A stretch of 64,000 nt of DNA from Blattamonas nauphoetae (GCA_033064195.1 JARBJD010000184.1:62001-126000); one strand, 5' to 3'. Numbered from the stretch's first letter, positions 43,538 through 57,300 are shown. The notes: a model not told the origin generated them from the sequence alone. Numbers and translations are program-made.

Positions 43538-44662
43538 GCTTCATTGTTGACAGCAATCTCGACTGAGATTGCATCGCAAGCATGAACCGTCACACTCCTC
43601 CCTCGCTTGGAGTTTTCCTCCGCTTGAATGTTGTTATCTTTGGCATCGCTTCCTCGTTGCGAGTTTGAGAATGAGCTCGCTTGTCTCTTCCTCGTACTCG
43701 ATTTCTCCGTCATTGTCCCACGTGCAAGGCAGCCGTCTACGAAGGCCCATTCAGCTGTGACCACAAAGCCACTACCAGTGTTAGCAGTGGCGATATAACA
43801 CAGACTGGGCTTGAGTTCAGCAGCTCGACGGGTGGAATAGAGGCGTAAAGAAGTCTGCTGTGCCAGTAGTGATGGTCGGGCCAGCCGCAGCTGGAGGCAA
43901 TTCCATGGCACCATGGTGAAACAGCTGGCTCTGTTGCAAAGGGATGGAGAGAGGGTTGGGCGAGGGAGAGCTGCAGAGAGAGTGTGGTGGAGGTGTCTTG
44001 TTCATTCGGAAGCAGCGGAATCCCAAGCTCTCATCGAACAGCCCAAAAACGTCCAGTACAACAAACACGATGCCCTCGTTGTTCATCACCTCCACCACTC
44101 ACTCCACCACGTTATTCTCAAACTTCAACCAGCTTAGAGTGTGAAGATGGCTTGTCAGATGACGTCATGTCACGGAAAAAGCGAGATCGACACAAAATGT
44201 TGCAGAAACAGTGACGTTGTTCGACGGCGGCATAAATCACTGAATGAGACTCCACTCGCTTCAAACATTGCAGAGGAGCATAAAAAGATGGGTGACGGGG
44301 TCTGAATAGGTTTGTCAAGATTGACTCTTCCATCTGCCCTCATTCGCTCTTCAATATCCATATCTTCACGCTCGTCTGTTTCTCGCGACAGAATCGTGCC
44401 GATGATTTCAACAGAAGAGTTTCCATTCGACAGTACAACAAGCTGGTCAACAATCGAACGCAAGAAGAACATCACGGTATCAGCGTGACAGATTCGGATC
44501 GCTGCTGATTCGTCTGGAAAATTTGTCAGGTACATGAAGGGGTTCTTGTCTGCCACGTGCGCCAGTGCTGCATATCAACACCCCCACAAACGACATGTCC
44601 AGAGTTCTAGTTCGAATGGCCTGTTTCCGAAGCCGAAAGCCAGCTCCATCCACCTCCATCAT
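43538..44662 (-). pseudogene. Decayed unrecognised coding DNA
   Basis: Minus-strand runs at 44556-44170 (NGNSSVEIIGTILSRETDER, FEASGVSFSDLCRRR) and 43914-43525 (TAEWAFVDGCLARGTM) look coding but are separated by breaks. They could be the upstream part of the same decayed gene as 40263-41600, split by the pogo-type insertion; this is not proven. No domain is recognised. Confidence 0.35.
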
Positions 44663-45613
44663 TCAAAAAATCAGTTGTACTTTGATAATCTGGTGTGGTT
44701 TGCGTGAGTCAGGGAACATAGTCGATGACGATGAGTGGTTGTCATCTTTCTCGGCGAGCTTCAGATTCAGCATGTTAGTCTGAACTGGATGCGTCCTTGA
44801 TGCAAAATCTGGATTGGGAGTTGGTTGCAGTCTCTTTCATTTCCTGATCAGTACTGGCTCGTGAACAAGCCGATCCACTCCGAGCTGTTCCTTCGTCAAC
44901 TTGCTTTGACTTCCTGTCTCCGCTGTTGAGATCACAGCAGTGCAAATTATGTCAGAGCTGTTGCAAGGGTTTGCTTCCAATTTTTTACGGACAGAGCACC
45001 TCCAATGCATCCTAATGGCATTCGTTGAAGGATTTTTTCCATTTGTGTGTTAGGTGTTTCAGAGAATTTGTCGGACAGATTCGAATCCACAACGAACGAT
45101 CGCGATGTGAAAGTCGTTCTCAATCCATCCCAACGTAGCTTTCAAATAGGAGAGGCATGCAATGATTGTCTTCCGTACACCATCTGTCACATCATTGTTG
45201 CTGATAGGTCCTATCCGAAGAAGAACATGAGTGAACTGTTCTTGAGTTTTGGAATCATGGCAGCAATTGGATGTGTGGTCAATTAGCGTTAAGAGTGATA
45301 CCAATAGTATATCTTCGAATAACGAGTCAAAAGAATCATTTCAATCTCATTAATGGTGTGTATCGATTCTGTTCCATGCTGATCATTCCCATAAATTGGT
45401 ACAAACCAAGTGAATCTCTGAACAGATAACTCTTAGCGATCAATTCTAGTTCAATTCATCCTTTGCTTTCCATTTTCACTCGTTTCTCCACCTTTATTCG
45501 CTTGTTTGACTTTGGATTGTTGATCCGAATTGTCATCCCACACTTTCTTCGGTTCTCTCTCAAGTCCAAAAGTGTCAAATAGCTTAACCACTTCAGGAAA
45601 ATCATCGCACGGA
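44663..45613. other. No gene seen
   Basis: Only short open scraps on both strands. There is no RNA gene, repeat or recognisable motif up to the left target duplication of the hAT-type element. Confidence 0.4.
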
Positions 45614-45889
45614 CGGTAGTATAGTGAGGAGCAATTGTCCGGACAAGGTGAGGCGCTGTCCGTCCTCGGACAGCGCCTAATTAGGAGGTCACCACTCGTT
45701 AGTCGCAACAATGGGCTTGATCAACCAATTCTTTCTGTACACGACTAAACCCAGGAATTAATAAATTGATGACGAAAACAATAAGAGTGAAATAGGAAGG
45801 TTACATGTGGATGCGTGAATATGAGGAAGAAAAAGTAATTTAAGAGGATGAGGTGGGAAAGTGACGTTTTGGAGTGTGGATAGGCTGTG

Positions 45890-46752
45890 ATGACCGTGCG
45901 AAGGGGCAGGAGGGAATGAGTACACGAGGTGAGGGGAGGGGATGATCACACGAGGTGAGGGAGGGATGATCACACGAGGTGAAGGGAGGGAGGATCACAC
46001 GAGGTGAGGGAGGGGATGATCACACGAGGTGAAGGGAGGGATGATCACACGAGGTGAGGGAGGGATGATCACACGAGGTGAGGGGTGGGGATGATCACAC
46101 GAGGTGAAGGGAGGGATGATCACACGAGGTGAGGGAGGGGATGATCACACGAGGTGAAGGGAGGGATGATCATACGAGGTGAGGGAGGGGATGATCACAC
46201 GAGGTGAGGGAGGGGATGATCACACGAGGTGAGGGGGAGGGGATGATCACACGAGGTGAGGGAGGGGATGATCACACGAGGTGAAGGGAGGGGATGATCA
46301 CACGAGGTGAAGGGAGGGGATGATCACACGAGGTGAGGGAGGGGATGATCACACGAGGTGAAGGGGAGGGGATGATCACACGAGGTGAGGGGGAGGGGAT
46401 GATCACACGAGGTGAGGGGAGGGGATGATCACACGAGGTGAGGGGGAGGGGATGATCACACGAGGTGAAGGGAGGGGATGATCACACGAGGTGAAGGGAG
46501 GGATGATCACACGAGGTGAGGGAGGGATGATCACACGAGGTGAAGGGAGGGGATGATCACACGAGGTGAGGGGAGGGGATGATCACACGAGGTGAAGGGA
46601 GGGGATGATCACACGAGGTGAGGGGAGGGATGATCACACGAGGTGAGGGAGGGATGATCACACGAGGTGAGGGGGAGGGGATGATCACACGAGGTGAAGG
46701 GAGGGGATGATCACACGAGGTGAGGGGAGGGTATGATCACACGAGGTGAGGG
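45890..46752. repeat. 24-27-bp minisatellite (GATGATCACACGAGGTGA)
   Basis: About 33 copies of GATGATCACACGAGGTGA plus a variable G-rich tail (AGGGAGGG, GGGAGGGG or GGGGGAGGGG). Each unit has the palindrome TGATCA. Length changes are confined to the G-run, as expected from replication slippage. It lies inside the third hAT-type element. Confidence 0.9.
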
Positions 46753-46798
46753 GTGGGGAACGATTCCATTGATTCTTCAGGCATTGACAGCAGGGATG

Positions 46799-47317
46799 TC
46801 AAATACCCCGCGCCTGTTGAAGGAGACGACAAATGTGCGGTTGGTCGGTCGGTGTTTTCGGGATAGAGAGGAGACGACCAGATCCAAGAACGAGGGACGC
46901 ATCGTCGATCGAGAGACCGGAGCAACTGACGGAGACATCAGAGTTCATCTCAGAGCAGGACGGTTGGGAGGAGTCGAGATGGTTGAGTGACGAAATGGCT
47001 GTCAGAGGAAGGAGCGTCCGAAGTTCACTCGATCTGTGAACAACGTCAATGATCGAAATCGAACTGTCATCGTTCCCCTCAGAACAGACAATCATAAATG
47101 GTGAACATTCAGGATTTGAGATGATCGTACTCGACGAGACAGTCACGTTGGAGTTAGAGAGTTTGCCAGCCGATGTTCCCATCCATCCGCAATCAATTAT
47201 CATCAATGATACCAAAATCGAGCAGTGTGTGAAGATAAATATGAAGTTTGTCCTTTCGTCATGGTGGTTGGCTTTGTTCTTCCCCGTCAGAGACTCATGA
47301 TGATGAGTTTCGTCCAC
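46799..47317 (-). pseudogene. Beta-helix protein fragment inside the hAT-type element
   Basis: A 172-codon minus-strand frame reads SNVTVSSSTIISNPECSPF, then DVVHRSSELRTLLPLTAI, then GLSIDDASLVLGSGRLL. This Ser/Val-rich pattern with the ECSPF and VLGSG words matches the N-terminal region of large oxymonad-type beta-helix proteins as I remember them. There is no signal peptide or C-terminal part. It is probably a captured gene piece rather than a working gene. Confidence 0.45.
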
Positions 47318-48670
47318 CGACTATATGTGACAGATTCTTGTTCGTTTTCCTCAAAGATTCAGCGTGGTAGATGAGACTAGGTACTGTTGCGCATGAAATT
47401 GATGGTTGTTTAAGTCGAGTACGCGTGGAAATCCGTCCTGATTGTTGCATTTTTCTGGGGTCGGCTCCTCATCGATTGCGAATCCGAACAGAATAATGGA
47501 GTGTTGACATAGTCGCACTTCACGGTTCGTTTCGGAGATTGATCAAGAAGAAGTTCATCATCCGCCAAATCCTTGGAAGCTGGTTTTGAATGAACCGATT
47601 ACTCTCGTTCTGTAATTTGACGCATGAATAAGACCTGCTGAACACGACATGTCCCGCGTGCATGATAAGAGGATCCGTTCCGTGTCTCCGCTTTTCAAAA
47701 ATATGCTGTGATGTTCAGAGACTCCTTCAGTTTGATCTCAAGGCGGTTCTCGATTGTGAGTGAATTAGACATTGTGTCGAGTCTGAAGATGTGAACCTTT
47801 CCTTCAGATAATGAACTGACAATGAGAAAAGCAGAATTGTGGACAGTGTCGGGAATGTGATGTCCTTGATCTTCTGCGTTTTGTTTGGAAGAAAAGAGGA
47901 GGCGTGTAATGAGACTAATCGATGAAGATGAGTGGAGAAAGAAAAAGATGCATACTGATGTTGTTTGTGATCCAGATTTCTTCTATTTATGTCCATTTCT
48001 GATTGGAGAAAGATCTTATCATCTATTACAGACAAATGAAGAGAAAGAGGTAGAGAAGAGTGAAACGATAATAAAAATGAATACTGATATTGTTCATTTT
48101 CCATGTGTCAATTCAGTGTGACATCATCGAGAGTGAGGAGATGGGCAAAGTGTGAATTGTGGAGATCTCCACAAGTTTGAAATTCAATGGAGACAGCAAT
48201 GAGTGACAATTGGATAAAAGAAGTGTGGAATGGACAAGGGAATTCGAATTGCGATGTAATGGTCTCTGAGAGAAAATGTGAGTCGAAGTCACCATCCGAT
48301 GGGGAGGACGATCCGGACCTGTCCAGGACTGGACACGATTGTCCGTTTCCAAATGATCATAAATGCCTCGTGAAGAAATTCAGACGACTCTTTTTTTCAC
48401 CAAATGAGCTCATGTCCAAGATCGGACAGGCCAGGACAATTCGGCAATTTATGGGATATTTGTCCGAATTCTCTAATACTCGTTTTTGATTTTTTTGAAA
48501 GACAAAATCTGAACAAAATTAACATCTTGGATGAATTGGAGGAAAAATTGAGTGTCAATCACGTCTATTTAAGCCACAAGAAACACTTCTTTCCGACTTG
48601 GACAGGGTCTCTGTCCGATGTCCGAGGAGAACGTGGTTTTGTCCGTCCGTTGCTCATCCCTACGGTAGTA

Positions 48671-50040
48671 TTGTCCACCTTGAAGATCGTGGATTATTGA
48701 TTTTCGTGGATTATTGACGCTACGACAATGATGCGGCAAATGTAGGAGAGAATGATTCTTCGACTGGACAATACTTCGACTGCTTGGCGGGCGTTTATCA
48801 TAGGGACGATTCAGAAGGGTGTCATCGTCCGATTCGGAATCGTTATTCATACATCTCTGCCACCTCTTGATGTTTGATTTGTGAGCGAAATTTGTGTCAA
48901 TCTCATCTAGGTCCGTGGCTTGGTTGGATGAGCCTGTTGTTGCAGCTTGAAGGAGGGCTTGTCGTCTTGCAACCCGACCGAGAGTCTCATGTTTTGATGG
49001 AACTTCTGAGACTGGAATCTGTTCGGCATCGAAACGATCGGCCGCGTCAGTTTTGTTCCTGAATAACTCACTGAAGTCGCGACAGATTTGGACAAGGAAA
49101 GTACTTCACTCTGAAGGGACAGCCCTTCAAACAACGGATCCACCCATCGCTTTAGCACTCGAATTGCCAGTAGTTATAGAGAAGAATTAAGAACCACGTT
49201 GGTCTCGATCGATAAATGGAAGTCAAATCTCAATTCCGATTGATCCATTTTTAAATCTTGAACTAATAGTGGTGTCACCAATCGGTGTCCTGTCACCAAT
49301 TGGTGCTTTTCTCATCTTTGATAAAGAATGTAGTGAATATCAAATGAGTGAAGTGATAGAGTTAATTGATACCTCTTTCACAGAGAAAAACCCACAATAC
49401 TAGTCAAATGTCCAATTCATGGGTCAGATCAACTGTTGGATGGTAAAAGACAAATAAAGTTGTGGATTTCTTCGAGAATATTCTGTCTCCCAAAATGTTA
49501 AGACTCTTTTGCACGATCAGAACGTTATTCCTATAAATTTTCACTGATTTTTGGTAATTGCTGAGATTAAGGGTGGAACATGCATACAATGGCTGAAGTG
49601 AGTCCTTCTGACGAACTGTCATCAGACTACGTCTTGAGCAGCCCTATTAGGAAACAGAAAAGAGGAAGAGCACCGATTCAAACAAAAAAAGCAAAAAGAA
49701 GACAAGAGGAGCGAAGAACCCGAGCAATTTTGGAGGGACGAGACTCTATTAGAAGCCATCAGAAGAAGAGAGTTCGATGAAAAAACTGCTACATACAAAA
49801 AAGTACTAAAATTGGTAGTTTATCAACTGGGTGCATATTTTTGAGGTCAGCCGAAACACCCCTTTTTGTTCATGAGGATGAAATATCCGGAAAGATACTG
49901 ATTTTCAGGTCCAATGAAATTGTTAATTGTGATCCAATGAGTTTTTGACTTCTGGAGCGACGATGGCTCGAGTTCGTGGATCTGACACCATCATTTTTTT
50001 GGATTCAGAAAAAAATCATGAAAACTGACTTTGGAGTCTT
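48671..50040. other. No supported gene
   Basis: A 66-codon plus-strand frame at 49580-49780 (SDYVLSSPIRKQKRGRAP, RRQEERRTRAIL) is strongly basic and could be the start of a DNA-binding protein, but nothing recognisable follows. A small CACCAATTGGTG-type palindrome lies near 49270-49303. Otherwise nothing. Confidence 0.3.
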
Positions 50041-53000
50041 ATCATTTCAGGAAAAGACTATGTCTCATTGAGTTTCAAAGAATTCATCGTCAACTTCACA
50101 TTATATCTCCGAGTCTTAGCTATCAACGAATCTCAATGTGAAACCCTCGTTTGCCCGACTTCTCCTCACGTTCTTCCACCTCTACTGACCGAAAATAGAC
50201 TACGAAAACCACGGCATCTCCCTTCGAAATGAAGGATTCCCTTTTCCAAGGAGCAATGGAAGGAAGGACATTTTGACCCAAATCCGAAGCACTCATTCCC
50301 TCCCTGAACGGCTGGTGTCCTCCCCGGTGTATATAATGGCTACAAATCCGGACCAGATGCCCCCTCACCGACCCTACAGTGGGAAAGTCCAGCTTTGTGA
50401 GGAGAATCACCAATAGCCTGACATTGATGCTAGAAATGGATGTTTTAGTTTTTCAGCTGCGAAGCACAATTAAGAACAAGCCTACTTGCATTTATCCTCT
50501 CCACTGCCTCTTCGCTCTCGCGTCTGGGAAGCTGTTCGTCAAGAAGAAGGAAAGAAAGAAAAACAAAGAAGCAAAAGCACAAGTCCATCACTGTCACATT
50601 ATTTTTCACCATATCCTCCTCTCTAACTCTGAGGCAACTCAGCAGCCAAGGAAGAAGACCCAGATCTTCTCGTACTCCACTCTCCATCCAACGGCTGATG
50701 ACTGGCCCGTGTCTGGCTCCGAAAGGGTCCCGTTCCACACCCAGATGCACCCCACTATTCTCTCTCGCATCCTAAAACTGGATCAGTCGTTCAGCGATTC
50801 GAGAGATGTTCAACAGCACCATCTCCTAACAAGACAAGTTCCAACCACCCGCTTCTTGTCCGTCCACTCGCCGTCCTTCCAACCGAAAGGGATCCAAAAG
50901 ATGACTCCCCAGATGTTCAAAAAAGCCGCCGGGAAGGGCGAGCGAAGAGATGACGAGAAGATCGATGAGGACAACGTGCCATTCCCTCCCATCGCTGCTC
51001 TACCCGATGTGCCGTCCACGAGCACTCCCACAGACATGTCCTCTCCCTCCAGCGACTCTCTCAGCTCGACCAGGTCACGTGGATCCCCATAGCGCCACTC
51101 GTCGTCCTCGTCGCGGTGTGTCTCACCACTTTTCAAGGCTCGCACTCCTCCTAAGCCCCCTCTCCACAAACCAACGTCCCAACCATCGCCAAGACAGCCT
51201 GGCGGACCTCTCCGCATCTCCTCACGCAGGTCTTCTTTCCTTCCCCGTCTGTCAACAACAGCGATCTCGACACCTTCTTCAAGTCGCTCATGTTTTCCCG
51301 TCTGTCGTCTCTGTTCGTGTGGAAGCTGCAGAACGCAGACATCCTCTTCTCTGACTTCTTCATCTCGTGCACCGTCCTCCCCGCCGGCTACATCTCAACG
51401 CAGACCAACGGCAGTTCACCGTCGGGACCCACTCTTTCCCCGCAGCATGCCTTCGATCAGCTTCACGACTCGGATGTGGGGTGGGAGAGACGCAGTGGAG
51501 AGGCTAACAGGGCCGCTGCTCTCCTCTCCTCATCAGGCGGCTTCTTCACTCAGCCTGGCACTGTCAATCCGCAGAAAGCGAGTTCGTCTTCTTCGTCGCA
51601 GAACAGACTGCACTTTTCGTCAGCTGTCAACCCGTACTCGCTGTTGGATCCATCCCAACCGCCTTTCCTTCCCACTCCAATGAAGAAACACTTCCCGCAC
51701 CCCGAATCAACAGGCTCGACGCAGAAACATCTGCCTCCACACTCGTTCTCTGCTCTCCAGCTTGTCAACCATCCCGTCCTCGTGCCTCTCCTCAACACTC
51801 TCATCCACAGCGCGTACCACTCGCAGCAGGCACAGCAGTCCCAGTCTTCCTCTCGTCTTCTGCAGTCGCCGTCCACAAAACCGTCAAGCTCCTGAAAGTC
51901 CCCGTTCAACCCAACCATCCCATCCTTCACCCCACGTTTCTCACTCTCTCCCTCACAGACATTTGCGACCTCCCCCTCATCGCACACTCTCCCCTCGCTC
52001 ACTCTCTCCCGCGGAAGAGGAAGCCTGAAAATGAGAAGACACAAACCGCACAACAGACCATTCTGGGGACAGCATCACTGGAGCCGTCTGACATCGACGA
52101 TCAACACTCAAAACATGTCGCTGATTCAGAGACTTAGCCGAAAGACAGGCCGAAAGGAGAGACAGACATGTCACCTCGATTGGGCAGCCTCATCATCTCA
52201 CCCAAACCGAAATTACCCGTCTCGACGGAATACCACAATGGGAATCTCGAGCCGTCTGAACCGATGCCAGTCATCCCCACACACCCGTCCTCCCCTCTTT
52301 CCTCCCAAACAGAAAGTGTGACAGACGCGATCATGTCGCCGTCGACGAGTCAGATCTCGGTGAGTATGCAGTGGATGTGCGATTCGCCGTTCAAACCTGT
52401 CGCGTCTGTGTCGTTCAACGAGGACGATCTCGGCCTGGACGACTCCGATAACGAAAAGTCCACGCCAAGTCTGGCTGGGAGTCGGAATGAGAGCGACACG
52501 ATGCTCTCCGCAACGCCACCGCCGCTCCCGTCGTCGCAGGCGAAGTCGCCCAACCCGACGCTCCTTTCCACCAACGCGAGACCATTCGTGCCGTCGTACT
52601 CGTCGTAGTCGTTCGGCTACCATCCTCCGCAGTCTGTCACGCCGACGTTCTTCCCGCCACCCTCTCCGCCATCCCGTCCTTAACTCCCCCCTTCTCACCA
52701 TCTCCAGCAGACCGTTCTGGGACAGTGTTCTCGAACAGTCCACCCTCGACGGGAATCAGCACTTTACACAAGTCGACAATCCTCACACAACAGCCCTCTC
52801 CTCCCCATTCTCAAACTGACAGTGTGATCGACGCGATGATGACACTGTCGACGAGTCAGATCTCGTTGAGCATGCCGTTCAATGAGGACGACTCCGACAA
52901 GTCCTCTCACACAACACGAGCAGAACATGATCAACGAACGGCACCGGCCAAAGGAGCGAGAGCAGGACAAGTGGGCACAGTGGGATGGGATGGACAACAG

Positions 53001-53112
53001 CATGCGGCACGGGGAGTTTGGGGGAGGAGAGGCAGATCTTGTGGACGAAGCTGAAAACACGCTTGAGAAGGAAGAGCATGTGTTCAAACAGAAGGGGCGG
53101 AGTGAACGCTGA
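50041..53112 (+). pseudogene. Decayed Ser/Pro-rich coding region
   Basis: The plus strand carries long coding-like stretches in changing frames: about 50060-50240 (SLSFKEFIVNFTLYLRVLA), 50379-51092, 51290-51895 (LFVWKLQNADILFSDFF) and 52168-52608 (SVSFNEDDLGLDDSDNEKS). A final acidic run lies at 52882-53112. GC content rises here and the residues are mostly Ser, Pro and Thr. Stops and frameshifts separate the pieces. I do not recognise the family; a large regulatory or scaffold protein is possible. It could instead hold undetected introns. Confidence 0.35.
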
Positions 53113-53129
53113 TGTGGAGTTCTCGAGGT

Positions 53130-54340
53130 ATTTTGTCGGTATTATCATGACATTTTCTTCTGTTCACAATGAATATCATTTCAATGACTCGGATTTTCGT
53201 TCACATGGTTCTATTTCAGAGAATTGGCGAAAGTATGGCACAAAACGGACTTGTCACAATTCAACGCGCAATATCTTTTCTTTGTCCAAAACAGAATCCA
53301 ATGACTACACTTCAATCTCCAACCCCTCCGAAACCAAAGCAGGACACGATTCTTCTCTCCAATCAAACGGCACTCATGGAAAGAGAAGAAGAAGCCCTTG
53401 TCCTGGAGAAAAGCCTTCGAACAGGAACAATGGCAATTTGCCCAGATGAGGCATCACTCAAACTGCTCTGGAAAGTTCGACAAGACAACTGAAAAACCAC
53501 ACATCTTGAACTGAAGCAGGAAACAACAAAAATGCGGCTTGTCTCACAATTTGAATCTACATTCGTGTTTCAAAGCAAAACTTAAGACAAAGGCATCTTT
53601 TTTGGATCCAGAAGTCAACTACGACAAAGCGTCAGTTTGATTTAGTGATGAAACAGATCGAGAAAAGCCTTTCTCTGAACTCACACCATTTCATAACAAT
53701 CTCAACGAAAAAGTGTCGTTTCTCTTCTTTTAAGATTGACTTCCTTGTTTTGATTCCTAGGATCAACACATTCTGATCGTGCTGCTGGGAGAAATCAGTT
53801 TCGAAGTCGCTCTGATCATCTTGTTGCCTCTGACACGAATGAACTCACTGATGAAAGTTCATTCGAAGAAGATGATCTCAACAATCTTAGCAATTCTGAG
53901 ATTCCCCTCGACTTCATTCTGGGGCAGCTTGAAGCAGGCAACGAGCTCGACTTTGGCGGGGATCTGTCAGATGCCTTCTCCGACAGTGAGAGCACAATGG
54001 AGGATGAGTTTCTTGATTCTCCAGTCACCATTACCCTCACATTCATCCATGACTTACCTCTCCCAACGGGAACGATGTTCAATCGGGAGAATGAGCCGTC
54101 CTTGCTCATATCTACCATGGTCTTACAAAATTTGCGACAACGATCTGACAAATGGCTCAACCATTCGCAATGTACAACCAATTCAGACGCTTGAGTCCGC
54201 ACTCCATCTTGTTCCTATTCAAGTCATTTTTCACTTTCGGTACATGTATTTGGTCTGCTTTCGCCTCCTTAAAACTTGGGTTTCTACAGATATTTTCATA
54301 AAACGCAAACAGGTCATCCAGTGGATCGTGTGATAAATTG
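53130..54340 (+). pseudogene. Acidic coding remnant
   Basis: Plus-strand pieces include 53169-53492 (AQNGLVTIQRAISFLCPK, ICPDEASLKLLWKVRQ) and, after an acceptor-like TTGATTCCTAG near 53760, an acidic run (FEEDDLNNLSNSEIPLDFI, LEAGNELDFGGDLSDAF). Breaks separate them. The region may belong to the decayed gene upstream. No named domain. Confidence 0.35.
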
Positions 54341-57300
54341 ATTCGAGAAAAAGAGTCGAATTGGTACTATCTCTTTGGTTTTTAGATTTGCAGTGTTGTC
54401 AGATCTCTGAAAGTTCAAGATGATGAATGGAGAGAGTGGGGAGCGAGATCTTCTTCGATCTGCGTGGCAGCGCCTGCAGAAGAGCCGTACCAAGTGAGAT
54501 GCCCCTATTATTTGAATACTGACGGTCCCTGGGGAAGTTGTGGTGGATGTGGGATGTAACAAAACTTTTTCATTCAAATCATTTCTCCACATTCTTTGTC
54601 TAACAACTACAAATAGAGGACAATGAGAAGAAGGAGAATCAACCTCTAATTCTCATTGATGAAGTTATTCCTGATATGAAACTCCGTCTGGCCTCAATAT
54701 TCTCGTCGAATTGCATTGTTCGGGGTGTTGAGTCACATCATAATTCACCAAGATTTTGGATCTTTCCCTTTTTCTTCACTCAAATTGCTGATCTTCATTT
54801 GAAACCATATCTGGACATAAGATATCGATACATGTGAGAATTACACAACTTGTGAATGGAAATATGATCTTGAACAAGACAAAACAATGATGTGTTGGCT
54901 TCACGACATTGGATGTGATGCCAACTGATATTCACTTGTAACTGTTTGTCTCCACACAACGAGAGGAGATAGTCAGCTGGGTTGACAGTGAAGAGAGTCA
55001 TAAAAGTCTTAGAGATGAAGAAACTGTTCCAGTGACGTTCACTGCTCCGCTTCTCTCACACATCCGGTGAATTATGTGGAGGGACTGTCAGGAGATTCAA
55101 GGTATTGTGGTGTTGTTCGAACTTGACGAGAAAGTCAGTGCGCAATCGAGTGTGTGAAGGAAGGGTTGAATTCCACAATGGGACCGAAAGTATCTACAAA
55201 GTTGTTGTTGTTGTGACGAACTGATTCTCATTCAGATTTGCAACGAACAATCAGTCCAAATCCAAAAAAGGTGTGGTGATCTGAAGTTGTTGAGGGATGT
55301 GGTGGTCTCTAGGTACTTGTTGAAAATACGTTTGGTATCGTATAATTTTTTCGACCAAAAACAGTTCGTGTCAGAATATAAGCGACTGGACGAAAGAGAT
55401 ATCGTTTTTTAATGATTAAATTGAAGCAGGAAGGGAGAATGACAAACCACAATTTCTTTGTCAGTCATCACTCAATGCAGATAGGTTTTTCATGCCGAAA
55501 ACAAGTGAAAGTCTCGGGCAACAATGTCCGAGATGCTCTAGCAGGACGAGTGCACCAGAAATCAGAGCAATATTAGGAATGTGGGACATTATTGGCGCGA
55601 AGACACTTTTAGGCCGATTTGGATCATTCTTCATCAGAGGAACCACAGTGTGGAGATGAGTCGTCAGCTTAGACATCATTGTGAGACATTGGAACGGTTG
55701 TCTCCCGTTTTCTGATGAAACCGATGAAAAGATTCTTGAAATTCTTGAAACTGATGACTAGAGATCGAAAGGAGCGATGTATACGAGAAAAGATGATACA
55801 ATTGATGATTCAAAAGGAAATTAAACCTGAAAGGTTCAATAGTCGCGCTTCGAAGATTCAGAAATGTAGTGTCAACAGATGGATGATGTCTGGGTGATAC
55901 ACAGAGGTAGATAGCCGTCGATTGACATAACTGATGGTCACAACACAGGCAAGATGAATGCCGAAGAGAGTTGAATCACAGATTTGTGGAGAAGCCTAGA
56001 CTTCATCTGATGGGATGATCCGGCTGTTCTCGTGCCTAGTTCAGAAGACTCTCTCGAGAAGTGATGAACAAACTAAGTGAGGAATTTGGACGGATTGAAG
56101 TGGAACAATAAAATCAGGTTCTTCGTTGTTCGTGAAAAAGTTGTTTTTGTAGGCTTTCGCATCAACCATATTGTCAATCTTTGGAGTTGTCGTCTGACGC
56201 TTCTAACATGGCATGGAAGAGCTGCTCATCGACCGGACAGAAACGATGCTTGTGGGTGGCGAGGAGGGAGGTGGGGAAGGGTGTTGGCCTGGCAGAGGAG
56301 CCGATATGGTGATGTGAAAAGCAGACAATGGTTTCTCCTTCTTCGTTTGGTGCATCAATTTCTACTTCAATCGCATGAGCATCCCGCACATGCACCACGC
56401 ATCCTGTGGCATCACCTCGTACGCCAAGACGAACATGCGGTTCATCCCAAACTGGTGTGCTCTTGGTCGTTAACTCTGAGTCGTAGGCAACGAAATATGT
56501 CGACCCTCGGCAAGTGACGACCTCCCGTTGGAGGAGAATTTGAAAGAGGCGATTGACTCACTATCCAATCTGCGAGTCTTACACCGCGAGTGGTGAGGTA
56601 GTGAAGATCTTCTTCAGAATCTTACCAGATGTTTGAAATGATGTTTGGCCAGCTTTCTTCATTCACACCCTCTAAATCAGGGATTCTTCAATTCGATGTC
56701 CTGCTCCCATCTGCATCAACGATGACGACAGCACGGTGCGTCCAGATATCGGAAAGAACGAGAAGTCAGCACCACGCGGCACCTTCACAAACGTGCCTTT
56801 GTCAAAGGCTTGAAAAGGTGGCAGATTCATGGATGAGCTTGGAAAGACTGTTGAATCATTTTTCTTGTTGTTGACTTGCCTCATATCTTCAAGATCTACC
56901 AAAGAATGTACAGAGGAAGTTGAATCTGTTCAGAGCGGGCGGGAGGGTGTATGAAGTTGAGACTCTGGCTGATGTTGAAAAATGACATGTAGGCCAGTGT
57001 ACTTCCTTGACTGCACTGTTCTTGGAATGACTCGTACTCCACTCTCGTGATCATCACTATCATAATTCCGCTCCTCCATCAATAAGAAGATTTGTGTGAA
57101 CTTGTGTGATTCGGTTGTTATGCTTGATTTGAAGATGATGACGGTTCATAGTCACTTCCACAAAGCTAGACAAAATGACAATCAATGCGAAAAACAGTGG
57201 AGTCGCGTCTAGAGGGCATCAACACTCAAATTCAGTCGAGTTGTCTGATGTCGTGTAAAACAAACAGTCTGCAGTGTCGTTCAACGCAAACGAGGGACGA

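Larger units (their letters stand above)
45622..48662. mobile_element. hAT-type element with 8-bp target duplication (third)
   Basis: The left end is TAGTGAGGAGCAATTGTCCGG and the right end, read inwards, is TAGGGATGAGCAACGGACGG. The 8-bp duplication CGGTAGTA flanks it (45614-45621 and 48663-48670). Subterminal GTCCGG/CCGGAC words are frequent at both ends (45640-45680 and 48310-48650), as in other hAT elements. It is 3041 bp long and lacks a transposase. Its interior holds a minisatellite and a beta-helix-like fragment. The ends are less alike than in the other two elements, so it is older or less certain. Confidence 0.55.

Noticed and set aside
45890-46752. CRISPR array
   Set aside because: Units are contiguous with no unique spacers; it is a minisatellite in a eukaryotic setting.
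49264-49303. Palindromic CACCAATTGGTG words as a regulatory site
   Set aside because: Too short, and not near a supported gene.
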